Shown here: positions 25,313-35,272 of the stretch, in pieces
Position numbering within the stretch: the stretch's first letter is position 1
How the letters are laid out: each line of letters opens with the position of its first letter
Assembly (NCBI RefSeq): GCF_021389935.1
Contig: NZ_CP089979.1
Span: forward strand, 415,001-479,000
Reading direction: 5' to 3'
Source: Fulvivirga ligni
Lineage (GTDB): Bacteria; Bacteroidota; Bacteroidia; Cytophagales; Cyclobacteriaceae
DNA: 64,000 nt
Translations under genes and position numbers: made by a program
Notes under the pieces: model-generated
Databases searched by the model: none
Told to the model about the DNA's origin: nothing
Seen by the model: the letters and a program-made list of their open reading frames with translations, nothing else

Positions 25313-28312
25313 TTAGAAATTAAGATTGATGCCAAGCGTATAAGTTGAAGGCATAGGATAAACGCCATTATCAACTCCGGCACGGAGTGCAGAGCCTCCT
25401 CCTATTTCCGGTGAATAGTTTCTAGCTTTATGCCAAGTAACAGGGTTCTGGGCATTAACATATATTTTAGCAGTGTTAATTCCTATTCTATTAATAAGTG
25501 TACTACTGAAATTATAAGCTAAAGAAACGTTTCTTATTCTGAAGTAATCTCCTGGATCAAGAAAATATGTAGAGTGTAAATAGTTATTAGTTCTACTGTT
25601 ATCCATTATCGGTTCAGTATTAGAAGTTCCTGGTCCTGTCCATCTTCCTAACCTCTCTTCTTCATAATTTAGGACAGCGAAATTTGATCGTGATCTTTCT
25701 CTATATATAGAGTTTCCACCAACGCCTTGAGCCTCAATACTAAAGTCAAAGTTTTTATACGATAGACCCAAGCTCATTCCATAATATACATCTGGATTAG
25801 GATTGCCTATAAATGTTCTATCAGCTGTTTGATCGAAAACACCGTCTCCATCTACATCCTTATATCTAATATCACCTGGTTTCGCCATTCCTGCTTGCGG
25901 TGAATTGGCGATCTCTTCTTCGGTCTGGAAAATCCCCTCCATCACTAAACCGTAGAATGAGCCCACAGGCTGACCAACCACAGTTCTTGAATTTTCCTGC
26001 ACAATAGAAAATTCTAAATCATCACCTATTGATGTTACTTCATTACTATTAGTGGTAATATTTCCACCAATAGTATACTTGAAATCTGAACTAATTTCAT
26101 CACTCCAGCTTAATGACAATTCAACCCCCTTATTTACCACACTACCTAAATTCACCCAATAAAATGGGCTGCCCACCGTTAATTCTGCAGGTAATTCTAT
26201 CTGTACTAATAAATCTGTAGATTCTCTGTTATAATAAGAGAAATCGGCTGATAACTTATCATTGATTAAAGCCGCTTCAAATCCAATATCATAACCAACA
26301 ACCGTTTCCCATTTTAAATCGGGATTCCTTCTATAATTTGGAGATGCAGAAAATATTACTTCCTCTCCAAACACGGCTGCTTCAGAAGTATTCAACGTAG
26401 GGTAATACAGGTAATTTGGTATTTTGTCATTTCCTAGGGCACCCCATGAAGCTTTTAATTTTAAGAAATTAACGAAGTTAACTCCACTCATAAAGTTTTC
26501 TTCCGAGATAATCCATCCTGCACCTACAGAACCAAAATTTCCCCATTTATTATTTGGACCAAACTTGGATGATCCATCTCTTCTATAAGTGAGGTTCAAT
26601 AAGTATTTATTGTTGTATGAATAATTAATTCTACTCAAGAAAGATAAAAATGCCTGTTCTTCTCCTCCGCCGGAAGCAGACTGGTTAGTGTTCTGCTGAC
26701 CTATATTGACATACCACAATTCTGGAATATCTGGAATATCTACAGGTGATTCACTATTCCTTGTGGCTCCAACATTCACATTATATAATTCTCTACTAAT
26801 TATTCCGCCTAGAACGGTTACATCATGAACATCATTAAAAACCTTATTGTAAGTAAGAATGTGGTCCATTTGATAAGTAGTGTACTTGGCCATACTTTGA
26901 GAAACTGAGGTAATATCATTGAATTGTGCACGGCTATCACCGGTACCAATTTCAAATAAAGGATTATAACTTCTGTCTTCATTAAAGCCCCAGTCTCCAT
27001 AAAGAGTAGACTTCCAATTAAAGTTTTTAAGAAAATTAACCTCAAACCATGCAGACCCGACAATTCTATAGCCTTCACTAAATGACTTACCTTCAAAAAT
27101 CTCCGTGTAGGCTACTGGATTAGTTACCTGTGCCCTTTGAAAAGATGGGGATGGATTCCAATTACCGTTCTCATCTTTTGGTGCAAAAACAGGTGCTGCA
27201 TAGAGAGACGTGGAGATACCTATATTAGTTGGATTTCTTTCCCATCTATAACCATTTATATCAGCCCCAACTTTAACATTTTTATTAATCTTTAATTCAT
27301 CTCTCAGTCGAACTGTATATCTTTTATATTCATCATATTTTTGCACCCCCTCCTGATCTAGGTAACTCACTGTCAGGTTGACATTATTAGTTTCAGTGGC
27401 AGATTTCACACTTAGACTAGTGTTAGTAATAAATCCGGTTCTTAAAATTTCATCTTGCCAGTCCGTATTTATACCATCGTATTGACTAAAATCAAATGGC
27501 TGATTTCCCAAATTAGCTAGCTGCTCGTTATAAAGCATCTTGAATTCATCTGCGTTAGTAAGGCCAATTCTATTATGAACTGTCTGAAAACCTGCATAAG
27601 AGTTTAAGTTCACAGATGTTTGTCCCTCTTTAGCCTTCTTGGTGGTAATAATTATGGCACCATTTGCGCCCTGAACTCCAAATACGGCTAAAGAAGATGG
27701 ATCTTTAAGCACTTCAACCGATTCAATATCTGCAGGGTTCACAAAATCAATATTATCTGTGAATATACCATCTACAATATATAAAGGAGCGATTCCATTA
27801 ACAGAACCAACACCTCTAATCCTGATTGTAGGAGCAGCACCTGCTCTACCGCTATTGGTTACTTGTATACCAGATGCCTTTCCTTGTAATGCATTTAATG
27901 CATTAGGTACTGGAGCCTCAGCGATTTGATCTCCATCTATGGAAGCTATAGAACCAGTTACATCACGCTTCTGCTGCGTACCATAACCTACCACAACAAC
28001 CTCTTGTAATTCACTTACATCACTGGATAGCGTTACGTTAATAATGCTTCTTCCACTTACGGCTTCTTTAACACTTGTAAACCCAATAAAAGAGAATACG
28101 AGCGTCTCACCGTCGCTTACCTGAATAGTATAATTACCGTCTACATCGGTAACAGCTCCCTGGGTGGTGCCTTCCACTACGATGTTTACGCCTGGAAGAG
28201 GCTCACCATCATCAGCGGATGTCACTTTACCCTGAACTGTGTTCTGCGCCTGCGCCTGAATGGCTATCACCGCCAAAAACAGCAGGCTAGTAATTCGTAA
28301 AAGTTTAATCAT
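25313..28312 (-). CDS. SusC/RagA family TonB-dependent outer-membrane transporter
   Basis: A 999-residue transporter, first gene of the locus. A signal peptide (to AQAQ, about residue 23) precedes a carboxypeptidase-regulatory-like beta domain (about 25-100, VTSADDGEPLPGVNIVVEGT). Then come the SusC TonB-region motif VVVGYGTQQKRDVTGSI, a plug with GRAGAAPTIRIRGVGS and a 22-strand barrel ending in TYTLGINLNF. It imports oligosaccharides using TonB energy with SusD as lid. An upstream in-frame ATG at 28465 would add 51 non-signal residues and is rejected. No extracytoplasmic sigma/anti-sigma pair or hybrid sensor is adjacent, so the regulator is elsewhere. Confidence 0.96.
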   Translation of the reverse strand: MIKLLRITSLLFLAVIAIQAQAQNTVQGKVTSADDGEPLPGVNIVVEGTTQGAVTDVDGNYTIQVSDGETLVFSFIGFTSVKEAVSGRSIINVTLSSDVSELQEVVVVGYGTQQKRDVTGSIASIDGDQIAEAPVPNALNALQGKASGIQVTNSGRAGAAPTIRIRGVGSVNGIAPLYIVDGIFTDNIDFVNPADIESVEVLKDPSSLAVFGVQGANGAIIITTKKAKEGQTSVNLNSYAGFQTVHNRIGLTNADEFKMLYNEQLANLGNQPFDFSQYDGINTDWQDEILRTGFITNTSLSVKSATETNNVNLTVSYLDQEGVQKYDEYKRYTVRLRDELKINKNVKVGADINGYRWERNPTNIGISTSLYAAPVFAPKDENGNWNPSPSFQRAQVTNPVAYTEIFEGKSFSEGYRIVGSAWFEVNFLKNFNWKSTLYGDWGFNEDRSYNPLFEIGTGDSRAQFNDITSVSQSMAKYTTYQMDHILTYNKVFNDVHDVTVLGGIISRELYNVNVGATRNSESPVDIPDIPELWYVNIGQQNTNQSASGGGEEQAFLSFLSRINYSYNNKYLLNLTYRRDGSSKFGPNNKWGNFGSVGAGWIISEENFMSGVNFVNFLKLKASWGALGNDKIPNYLYYPTLNTSEAAVFGEEVIFSASPNYRRNPDLKWETVVGYDIGFEAALINDKLSADFSYYNRESTDLLVQIELPAELTVGSPFYWVNLGSVVNKGVELSLSWSDEISSDFKYTIGGNITTNSNEVTSIGDDLEFSIVQENSRTVVGQPVGSFYGLVMEGIFQTEEEIANSPQAGMAKPGDIRYKDVDGDGVFDQTADRTFIGNPNPDVYYGMSLGLSYKNFDFSIEAQGVGGNSIYRERSRSNFAVLNYEEERLGRWTGPGTSNTEPIMDNSRTNNYLHSTYFLDPGDYFRIRNVSLAYNFSSTLINRIGINTAKIYVNAQNPVTWHKARNYSPEIGGGSALRAGVDNGVYPMPSTYTLGINLNF

Positions 28313-28581
28313 AAGGTTTAATAAAATTAGTTTTAGCAAACGATTGCAATTCTGGCGTAATGGTAATCTTATAGAGTAACTAAAACAAAAACGACCAAAT
28401 CTTTTCAATAAAAAACAACAAGAAACTAGAGAAAGAAGGGAAGCAATATTGCGCTTAAAAAACAATGATTATCATGCCTATCAGGGCGTTTTCATAGGAA
28501 AACCACAAAGGCATTGCACATAAATATCAATATGAATTTTGGAAGCCAAAGGAGCTAGATTTTGGTACTTATAGACATAAA
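28313..28581 (-). promoter_or_regulatory. Upstream region of the polysaccharide locus with short palindromes
   Basis: This gene-free stretch must hold the susC promoter, but I found no clean TAnnTTTG box. It contains the perfect palindromes GCAATATTGC (28443-28452) and ATTGCAAT (28343-28350) and a further ATTGC at 28513-28517, all sharing one half-site, plus a weak 5-base stem at 28477-28498. These could be operator half-sites; the evidence is only the repetition. Confidence 0.35.
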
Positions 28582-28611
28582 AAAATCCCAGAATTTTCAT
28601 CCTGGGATTTT
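28582..28611 (-). terminator. Terminator after the 61-residue protein gene
   Basis: A perfect 10-base stem (28582-28591 with 28602-28611) and 10-base loop, followed on the minus strand by a run of six T's. It lies 22 bases beyond the small gene's stop and insulates it from the SusC promoter region. Confidence 0.82.
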
Positions 28612-28633
28612 CTTGAATTTTTATGATTTGGAA

Positions 28634-28819
28634 TCATCCGATTACGAAACAGCGCTCTAAAACCTGTTGGTATCTGTTGTTGAATTTGGCATAGCACCAG
28701 TTTCTCAACTCATTTACTTCATCATCAATTAAAGATTGGATGGCCTTATTAAGCTCTTTTTCGAAAAGTCGTGCATCAAAACTCACCTTTGTGAGTATAG
28801 TTTTCACGTATTCTAACAT
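28634..28819 (-). CDS. Small uncharacterised cytoplasmic protein (61 residues)
   Basis: I do not recognise a named family. The protein is amphipathic and probably all-helical, with sequence MLEYVKTILTKVSFDARLFE at the start and two cysteines. It lacks a signal or membrane segment. Its reality is supported by a good terminator 22 bases downstream and by its own gene space between the divergent batD promoter and the polysaccharide locus. I have an impression of similar short proteins in other Bacteroidota, but cannot verify it here. Confidence 0.7.
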   Translation of the reverse strand: MLEYVKTILTKVSFDARLFEKELNKAIQSLIDDEVNELRNWCYAKFNNRYQQVLERCFVIG

Positions 28820-28887
28820 AGAGTTTGGATTTAAAAAGTGTTTTCTGTCCCCTCTTTCCTCCGACGCACCTTTAATATACTAAATCA

Positions 28888-28919
28888 TTGCCGTTTATTA
28901 AAGGATTCGTCTATTTTTG
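28888..28919 (+). promoter_or_regulatory. Promoter of batD-aroC
   Basis: TTG (28888-28890), 21 bases, then TATTTTTG (28912-28919) matches the Bacteroidota consensus. The leader to the batD ATG at 28952 is about 25 bases. Confidence 0.6.
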
Positions 28920-28951
28920 TATATAACGCAAGAATAAGTGAGTAAATTATT

Positions 28952-30415
28952 ATGGGTTGGATAAAAAGTAGATTTAGTGCAGTGCTTTTATGCTTAGTGG
29001 GTATCATGGGAGCTGGAAAAATCCAGGCTCAGGAGATCAGCATTAAGCTTGGGCCTGACGAGATTGGTGAAAACCAGGTGTGGACCATTACGCTTACTGC
29101 ATCCAACGAGCGCCTACAGAATTACAGTGACTTTCCAGATATTGATGGCTTTCAGAAAAGAGGTACATCATCTTCTTCCTCCACTCAGATCATTAACGGA
29201 CAAATTTCATCATCTCAGAGCGTTACTATGTCTTATCTGCCATCTGCTCAAGGCACCTATAGCTTGAAACCTTTTGTGATGCAGGTGAATGGAAAGTCTA
29301 TTAAATCAGAAGGCACTACCATTAAAGTAGGTGGGGCTGTAGCCAGAAATCAAAGGAATGATCCTTTCAAAAGCTTTTTCGATCATGACCCCATGGACAA
29401 CTTCTTCAACGACGATAGAAAAACGGAGTTTGTAGATATTAAAGAAGATGCTTTCTTATCCTTATCTACTGATAAAAAAGATGTGTATGTAGGTGAAGGA
29501 CTCACTGCCAGCTTATCATTTTATGTAGCTGATAATAACCGTGCTCCGTTACAGTTTCATGATTTAGGAAAGCAGCTTGGAGAAATCCTTAAAGAACTAC
29601 GCCCTGAAAACTGCTGGGAAGAGAATTTTAATATAGAAAACATTAACGGTGAGCCTATTGAGATTAATGGCAAGCGATATACTCAATACAAAATTTATCA
29701 GGCAGAACTTTACCCGCTCAACTCAGAACCAATTCAGTTTCCATCTGTGGGCCTTAAAATGATCAAGTACAAGGTAGCCAAAAACCCTTCTTTCTTCGGA
29801 AGAAACAAACAGGAAGACTTCAAAACGTTCTACAGCAAAGCTAAAACAGTAAAGGTGAAGCCATTACCAGCTCACCCTCTAAAAGACAGAGTGTCTGTGG
29901 GTGATTATAGTCTTAATGAGCGCCTTTCCGGCCAGCAGCTAGAAACCGGGCAAAGCTTCAGTTATGAGTTTAATATTTATGGCGAAGGCAACATCTCAGC
30001 TATTAATAAACCCATGGTAGATGGTGACGAAACCTTTGATTTCTATGATCCTAATGTGACTCAGAACATCAACCGAAGAAATAATAAAGTAACTGGCTCC
30101 AAGTCATTCAGCTATTTCGGCATACCTAAAGAGCCAGGAGATTATGAACTTACTGATTACTTTAAATGGATATTCTTTAATCCGAAAACCGAAAAATATG
30201 ACACGCTAACCTCAAATAAAGTGGTGCATGTAACCGGTGAAAGTAAAAAGAACGAATATATACAAGCCAATGACATGGGTACCTTCTATGATCGATTGTC
30301 GACCGAAAACAATACGCTTAGGAGCACCACAGGTTTTGAATGGACTAAAATCTTTGTCAACATCTTCATTTTGGCTATGTTAGCGATTACTGCAGTAATT
30401 ATTTTCAAAAAATAA
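28952..30415 (+). CDS. batD: BatD family protein
   Basis: A 487-residue exported membrane protein. A signal peptide (to about residue 26, KIQAQ) is followed by Ig-like repeats opening with EISIKLGPDEIGENQVWTIT, the low-complexity GTSSSSSTQIINGQISSSQS segment typical of BatD, and a single C-terminal membrane helix (about 463-484). BatD is linked to the Bat aerotolerance/MoxR-BatABCDE systems of Bacteroidota. Here it stands apart from batA/B/C genes and is followed by aroC after 18 bases, so it may be a stand-alone paralogue. Confidence 0.9.
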   Translation: MGWIKSRFSAVLLCLVGIMGAGKIQAQEISIKLGPDEIGENQVWTITLTASNERLQNYSDFPDIDGFQKRGTSSSSSTQIINGQISSSQSVTMSYLPSAQGTYSLKPFVMQVNGKSIKSEGTTIKVGGAVARNQRNDPFKSFFDHDPMDNFFNDDRKTEFVDIKEDAFLSLSTDKKDVYVGEGLTASLSFYVADNNRAPLQFHDLGKQLGEILKELRPENCWEENFNIENINGEPIEINGKRYTQYKIYQAELYPLNSEPIQFPSVGLKMIKYKVAKNPSFFGRNKQEDFKTFYSKAKTVKVKPLPAHPLKDRVSVGDYSLNERLSGQQLETGQSFSYEFNIYGEGNISAINKPMVDGDETFDFYDPNVTQNINRRNNKVTGSKSFSYFGIPKEPGDYELTDYFKWIFFNPKTEKYDTLTSNKVVHVTGESKKNEYIQANDMGTFYDRLSTENNTLRSTTGFEWTKIFVNIFILAMLAITAVIIFKK

Positions 30416-30433
30416 CCTACAACCTTAATACAA

Positions 30434-31513
30434 TTGGGAAATTCTTTTGGCACTTTATTTAAAATAACCACTTTCGGAGAGTCTCACGGAAGAGCATTAG
30501 GAGTTATTATAGACGGCTGTCCTGCCGGACTGGAAATTGATGAAAGCTTTATACAAGCTGAACTTACAAGGCGTAAACCAGGACAGTCAAAAATCACTAC
30601 CCAGAGAAAGGAAAACGACGAGTTTGAAATTCTTTCTGGCATCTTTGAGGGCAAAGCTACAGGCACACCTATTTGTCTGGTTATCCATAATCAAGACCAA
30701 AAAAGTAAAGATTATGCCCACATCGCTGAAAAATACAGACCTTCTCACGCAGACTACACTTATGATGTAAAATATGGTGTGAGGGACTATCGTGGTGGTG
30801 GCCGCAGCAGTGCCAGAGAAACTGCCGCCAGAGTAGCAGCAGGAGCTGTTGCCAAATTGTACTTAGAAAAAATTGGCGTTGACGTATCGGCTTATGTGTC
30901 TAAGGTGGGCAAAATAGAAGCCCCTGAACACCATAAGCTAGACTTAACCAAAACAGAAGACAACATAGTAAGATGCCCTGATGCGGAAACCGCAGAGAAG
31001 ATGATTACTCTGATTGATGAAACCAGAAAAAATCAGGATACCATTGGTGGCGTTGTTACCTGTGTTATTAAAAACACTCCGGCTGGCCTTGGTGAGCCCG
31101 TATTTGATAAACTTCACGCAGAATTAGGCAAGGCTATGCTTAGCATCAACGCTGTGAAAGGGTTTGAATATGGCAGTGGCTTTAAAGGCGTTGAAATGTT
31201 CGGCAGCGAGCATAATGACATTTTCTATAATGACGGCGATGCCATTCGTACCGAAACCAATCACTCGGGAGGTATTCAGGGTGGAATTTCAAACGGAGAA
31301 GATATTTATTTTAATGTAGCTTTTAAGCCTGTGGCCACTATCATGAAGGACCAACCTTCTGTAGATAGCTCAGGGGAAGACGCTACCGTAAGCGGTAAAG
31401 GTCGTCATGACCCTTGCGTAGTGCCGCGTGCCGTACCTATAGTAGAAGCCATGGCCGCTCTGGTTATAGCTGATTTCTATTTGATGAACCAAACCGCAAA
31501 ATTGTCTATTTAA
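30434..31513 (+). CDS. aroC: Chorismate synthase
   Basis: A 359-residue cytoplasmic enzyme that converts EPSP to chorismate with reduced FMN, the last common step to aromatic amino acids. Signatures are the N-terminal [48 protein letters not shown], and the C-terminal [20 protein letters not shown]. The start codon is TTG at 30434: the conserved N-terminus begins there and no ATG or GTG fits. The rare start and the location 18 bases after batD suggest a moderate, coupled expression level. Confidence 0.96.
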   Translation: MGNSFGTLFKITTFGESHGRALGVIIDGCPAGLEIDESFIQAELTRRKPGQSKITTQRKENDEFEILSGIFEGKATGTPICLVIHNQDQKSKDYAHIAEKYRPSHADYTYDVKYGVRDYRGGGRSSARETAARVAAGAVAKLYLEKIGVDVSAYVSKVGKIEAPEHHKLDLTKTEDNIVRCPDAETAEKMITLIDETRKNQDTIGGVVTCVIKNTPAGLGEPVFDKLHAELGKAMLSINAVKGFEYGSGFKGVEMFGSEHNDIFYNDGDAIRTETNHSGGIQGGISNGEDIYFNVAFKPVATIMKDQPSVDSSGEDATVSGKGRHDPCVVPRAVPIVEAMAALVIADFYLMNQTAKLSI

Positions 31514-31527
31514 TTTTTTAAGCTTTT

Positions 31528-32955
31528 ATGAAGAAACTTCCATTACACGTTAAGATCATTATCGGCCTTGTAGTCGGGATTATTTATGCCTTTATTTCAA
31601 GTGCCCTGGGCTGGAATGAATTTACCATTAACTGGATAAACCCCTTCGGTACTATTTTCATCCGACTACTTAAGTTCATTGCAGTACCATTGGTTTTATT
31701 CTCAATAATAGGTGGAGTTTCTGGTTTAAGCGATGTCTCTAAACTGGGTAGACTTGGGGCTAAAACATTGGGTATTTATTTAGTGACAACGGTAATAGCA
31801 GTAGGCATAGGCTTGCTGTTAGTTAACTTAGTAAAGCCTGGTAACTTCATAGAAGATAGTCAGCGTGTTAAAAACAGAATTAGTTATGAGCTATGGGTGC
31901 AATCTACAGCTGGTGTTGAATCTGTAAAAGACAATAAGCACTTTCTTGCAGATCCTGAATATGCAGAAGAGGTAAAGGCTATGACTAGCATAGCGCAGCA
32001 AGAAGCTGCTGCCAACGCTGCAGATAATGAGAAAGTAGCGGAAAAAATGAAAGCTGCCGAAAGCACTAAGGGTGGATCTCCTCTACAATTTTTGGTGGAT
32101 ATGGTACCAGAAAATATTGTTCAGTCTATTAGCGATAATGGCTTAATGCTTCAGGTTATATTCTTTGCCATCTTCTTTGGCATATGCCTCGCCATTGTAC
32201 CTGCAGAAACTGGAAAACCGGTTATTGATTTCATCAACAGCATTAATGAAGTATTTCTTAAAATGGTAGACCTGGTAATGAAAGCCGCACCATTTTTCGT
32301 TTTTGCTCTATTGGCAGGAGTTATTGCTAAAATGGCAGACACACCGGCAGAAGTTTTTGAAATATTTAAAAGCTTAGGTTCTTATTCTATAACGCTTTTG
32401 ATAGGCTTAGCTTTTATGGTCTTTGTTTTCTATCCGGCTCTGCTTATGATCTTTGTTAAAAAACTGAGTTATAAAGAATTTTTCAAAAACATAAGTCCAG
32501 CACAGTTTCTGGCTTTTTCTACCAGCTCCAGTGCAGCCACCTTGCCTGTAACTATGGAGTGCGTGGAAGAAAATATGGGGGTATCTAAAAACATCAGCAG
32601 CTTTGTTTTACCTGTAGGAGCTACCGTAAATATGGACGGCACCAGCCTTTACCAGGCAGTTGCTGTGGTTTTCCTGGCCCAAATGCACATGGTAGACCTT
32701 ACTGTTGCTCAGCAACTTACGATCGTCCTTACCGCTACATTGGCCTCTATTGGTTCAGCTGCAGTACCAAGTGCAGGATTGGTAATGATGATCATAGTTC
32801 TACAATCAGTAGGACTGAATCCGGCATGGATAGCAATTATTTTCCCGGTAGACCGTATCCTTGACATGTGCAGAACCGTAGTAAATGTTACAGGCGATGC
32901 CAGCGTTTCAACATTAATTGCAAAATCAGAAGGCGAACTTCCTAAATATTCGTGA
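31528..32955 (+). CDS. Dicarboxylate/amino acid:cation symporter (DAACS, GltP/GltT-like)
   Basis: A 475-residue inner-membrane transporter with about eight helices and two re-entrant hairpins. The family motifs SSSAATLP (hairpin 1, in FSTSSSAATLPVTMECVEEN) and NMDGTSLYQA are present, as is the closing PVDRILDMCRTVVNVTGD. It imports glutamate, aspartate or C4-dicarboxylates with sodium or protons. A charged alanine-rich loop of about 50 residues (about 135-190) is longer than in the best-known members. It follows aroC by 14 bases. Confidence 0.93.
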   Translation: MKKLPLHVKIIIGLVVGIIYAFISSALGWNEFTINWINPFGTIFIRLLKFIAVPLVLFSIIGGVSGLSDVSKLGRLGAKTLGIYLVTTVIAVGIGLLLVNLVKPGNFIEDSQRVKNRISYELWVQSTAGVESVKDNKHFLADPEYAEEVKAMTSIAQQEAAANAADNEKVAEKMKAAESTKGGSPLQFLVDMVPENIVQSISDNGLMLQVIFFAIFFGICLAIVPAETGKPVIDFINSINEVFLKMVDLVMKAAPFFVFALLAGVIAKMADTPAEVFEIFKSLGSYSITLLIGLAFMVFVFYPALLMIFVKKLSYKEFFKNISPAQFLAFSTSSSAATLPVTMECVEENMGVSKNISSFVLPVGATVNMDGTSLYQAVAVVFLAQMHMVDLTVAQQLTIVLTATLASIGSAAVPSAGLVMMIIVLQSVGLNPAWIAIIFPVDRILDMCRTVVNVTGDASVSTLIAKSEGELPKYS

Positions 32956-33007
32956 GGGAACCTTTATAAATAAACATTGTTTGCTCAATTAAAGCATCTA
33001 ATAAAAA

Positions 33008-33598
33008 ATGGAGACACAAGTTAAGAATGGAAATCAGAAAGTAGTAAACCTCTATATGGAGGCTAACCCTAATCCGAACTCATTGAAGTTTGTGGCTAAC
33101 TATATGTTAGTGCCGGAAGGGTCTAGCTATGACTTTCCTGATATTGAGAGCACAGAAAATGCTCCATTAGCAAAAGAACTTTTCGGATATGAATATGTAG
33201 ACCGTGTATTTTACATGTCTAATTTCATCACTATCACTAAAAAAGAAGGTGTAGAGTGGGCTGAAATTAAAGATACTCTTAAAATACATATCAAAAACTT
33301 CATAGAGTCTGGTCAGGACATCATAAAACAAGTAGCTCCTGAGCCTCTATATGATGAAAATGATTCTGAAACTGTAAAGAAGATTAAAGGAATACTTGAT
33401 GAATATATAAAGCCAGCTGTTGAGCAGGATGGTGGGGCTATCTCATTTCATTCATATGAAAATGGCATAGTAAAGGTACTTCTACAAGGCTCTTGCAGTG
33501 GATGTCCTTCATCTACCGTAACCTTAAAGGCTGGTATAGAGAACCTTCTTAAAAGAATGCTTCCTGAAGTACAGGGAGTAGAGGCAGAAGGCATCTAA
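33008..33598 (+). CDS. Nfu-type iron-sulfur cluster carrier (Nfu_N plus NifU C-terminal domain)
   Basis: A 196-residue cytoplasmic scaffold or carrier. Residues about 10-105 are the Nfu N-terminal domain (EANPNPNSLKFVANYMLVPEG). Residues about 120-196 are the NifU C-terminal domain with GSCSGCPSSTVTL, where C163 and C166 bind a 4Fe-4S cluster at the dimer interface. It delivers clusters to apoproteins. It ends just before a strong bidirectional terminator. The cysteine desulfurase of this window is 28 kb away. Confidence 0.93.
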   Translation: METQVKNGNQKVVNLYMEANPNPNSLKFVANYMLVPEGSSYDFPDIESTENAPLAKELFGYEYVDRVFYMSNFITITKKEGVEWAEIKDTLKIHIKNFIESGQDIIKQVAPEPLYDENDSETVKKIKGILDEYIKPAVEQDGGAISFHSYENGIVKVLLQGSCSGCPSSTVTLKAGIENLLKRMLPEVQGVEAEGI

Positions 33599-33617
33599 AA
33601 TGTCGACATAAGCACAT

Positions 33618-33660
33618 ATGAAAAGAGGCTTTCTCAATTGATGAGAAAGCCTCTTTTCAT
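33618..33660. terminator. Bidirectional terminator between nfu and guaB
   Basis: A perfect 18-base stem (33618-33635 with 33643-33660) and 7-base loop, with A-rich left arm and T-rich right arm. It serves both convergent genes and is the longest perfect hairpin I found here. Confidence 0.9.
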
Positions 33661-33680
33661 TTTATCTATCGAGATTCTAA

Positions 33681-35150
33681 TTATCTGCTATAATTAGGAG
33701 CCTCTCTTGTAATGAAAATATCGTGCGGATGACTTTCCTGAACACCGGCAGCAGTAATTTTCACAAACTTAGCATCTTGAAGAGCCTCTATGGTACCTGC
33801 TCCGCAGTATCCCATACCAGCTTTTAATCCACCTACCAGTTGGTAAAGAACTTCAGCCACTAACCCTTTATAAGGCACACGACCAACAATTCCTTCTGGC
33901 ACCAGTTTTTTAATATCATCCTCAGCGTCTTGGAAATATCTGTCTTTAGAGCCTTCTTCCATAGCTTCCACAGATCCCATTCCTCTGTAAGATTTAAATT
34001 TACGTCCTTCGTAGATAATCACTTCACCAGGAGCTTCTTCTGTACCTGCTAATAGCGAACCAATCATAACACTGCTTGCACCACCTGCCAGAGCTTTTAC
34101 AACGTCTCCAGAGAAACGAATACCACCATCAGCTATGATTGGCACTCCTGTGCCCTTGGCAGCCTTAGCGCACTCGTATACAGCTGTAAGTTGAGGAACC
34201 CCCACACCTGCAATAATTCGAGTAGTACAAATACTACCTGGACCAACACCTACCTTAATGGCATCTGCACCTGCTTCTATTAAGGCTGTAGCTGCTGCGC
34301 CAGTAGCCACATTTCCCACTATAACATCTAGATCAGGAAAAGCCTTTTTAACAGCCTTACAAGCTTCAATTACACCTTTAGAATGTCCATGGGCAGTATC
34401 AATACTGATTACATCTACACCGGCGTTTTTTAGACCTTCTACACGCTCTAAAATATCCGGAGTAACGCCTACAGCGGCACCAACTCTTAGTCTGCCATAC
34501 TCATCTTTACAGGCATTTGGCTTGTTTCTATTTTTAAGAATATCCTTATAAGTGATAAGCCCGGTAAGGATACCATCTTTATTTACGATAGGAAGTTTTT
34601 CGATCTTATGCTCCTGCAAGATGTCTTCAGCCTTTTCAAGCCCTATATTCTCCTCTGCAGTGATTAAGTCCTTTTGGGTCATAATCTCAGCTATTGGTGT
34701 AGACATATCTTTGTGGAAACGAAGATCGCGGTTAGTGATAATACCGATTAGCTTTCTGTCCTTATCTACCACCGGAATACCACCGATCTTGTATTCTCTC
34801 ATGATTTTCTCAGCGTCCATCACATTAGAATTAATATCCAGCGTGATAGGATCGAGAATCATCCCGCTTTGAGATCTTTTTACTTTTCTCACCTGCTGAG
34901 CCTGGGCATCTTTAGACATATTTTTATGAATAAAACCCAGCCCACCTTCAAGAGCCATTGAAATTGCCAGATCAGCCTCTGAAACAGTGTCCATAGCTGC
35001 TGATACCAGAGGAATATTTAGTTTAATATTCTTAGTAAGTTGCGTAGTTGTAGTTGTTTCTCTTGGAAGAATCTCGGAATAACCCGGCTGAAGAAGCACA
35101 TCATCATAGGTAAGTGCCTCGAATAAAAATTTGGATTGGTCTAAAGACAT
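33681..35150 (-). CDS. guaB: IMP dehydrogenase
   Basis: A 489-residue enzyme oxidising IMP to XMP with NAD, the committed step to guanine nucleotides. The TIM barrel starts [20 protein letters not shown]. Two CBS domains (about 95-205) are inserted, and the catalytic loop [11 protein letters not shown] carries C308. The flap has the [11 protein letters not shown] segment. Full length with normal domain order. It is monocistronic between a strong terminator and a Bacteroidota -7 box. Confidence 0.97.
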   Translation of the reverse strand: MSLDQSKFLFEALTYDDVLLQPGYSEILPRETTTTTQLTKNIKLNIPLVSAAMDTVSEADLAISMALEGGLGFIHKNMSKDAQAQQVRKVKRSQSGMILDPITLDINSNVMDAEKIMREYKIGGIPVVDKDRKLIGIITNRDLRFHKDMSTPIAEIMTQKDLITAEENIGLEKAEDILQEHKIEKLPIVNKDGILTGLITYKDILKNRNKPNACKDEYGRLRVGAAVGVTPDILERVEGLKNAGVDVISIDTAHGHSKGVIEACKAVKKAFPDLDVIVGNVATGAAATALIEAGADAIKVGVGPGSICTTRIIAGVGVPQLTAVYECAKAAKGTGVPIIADGGIRFSGDVVKALAGGASSVMIGSLLAGTEEAPGEVIIYEGRKFKSYRGMGSVEAMEEGSKDRYFQDAEDDIKKLVPEGIVGRVPYKGLVAEVLYQLVGGLKAGMGYCGAGTIEALQDAKFVKITAAGVQESHPHDIFITREAPNYSR

Positions 35151-35180
35151 GACAAATAAGCGTTAATGTTATTTGCCGGA

Positions 35181-35188
35181 CAAAACTA
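35181..35188 (-). promoter_or_regulatory. Candidate -7 box of guaB
   Basis: TAGTTTTG on the minus strand fits TAnnTTTG and lies about 30 bases before the guaB ATG. The expected -33 TTG is replaced by a T-run, so this is a partial match. Confidence 0.45.
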
Positions 35189-35272
35189 AAGAGATTCTAT
35201 AATATAAAAAACGAATCCGAGTTAATTAATTTTATGGTAATCTTACAACATTACAAGTTTAGCGTTTAAACG

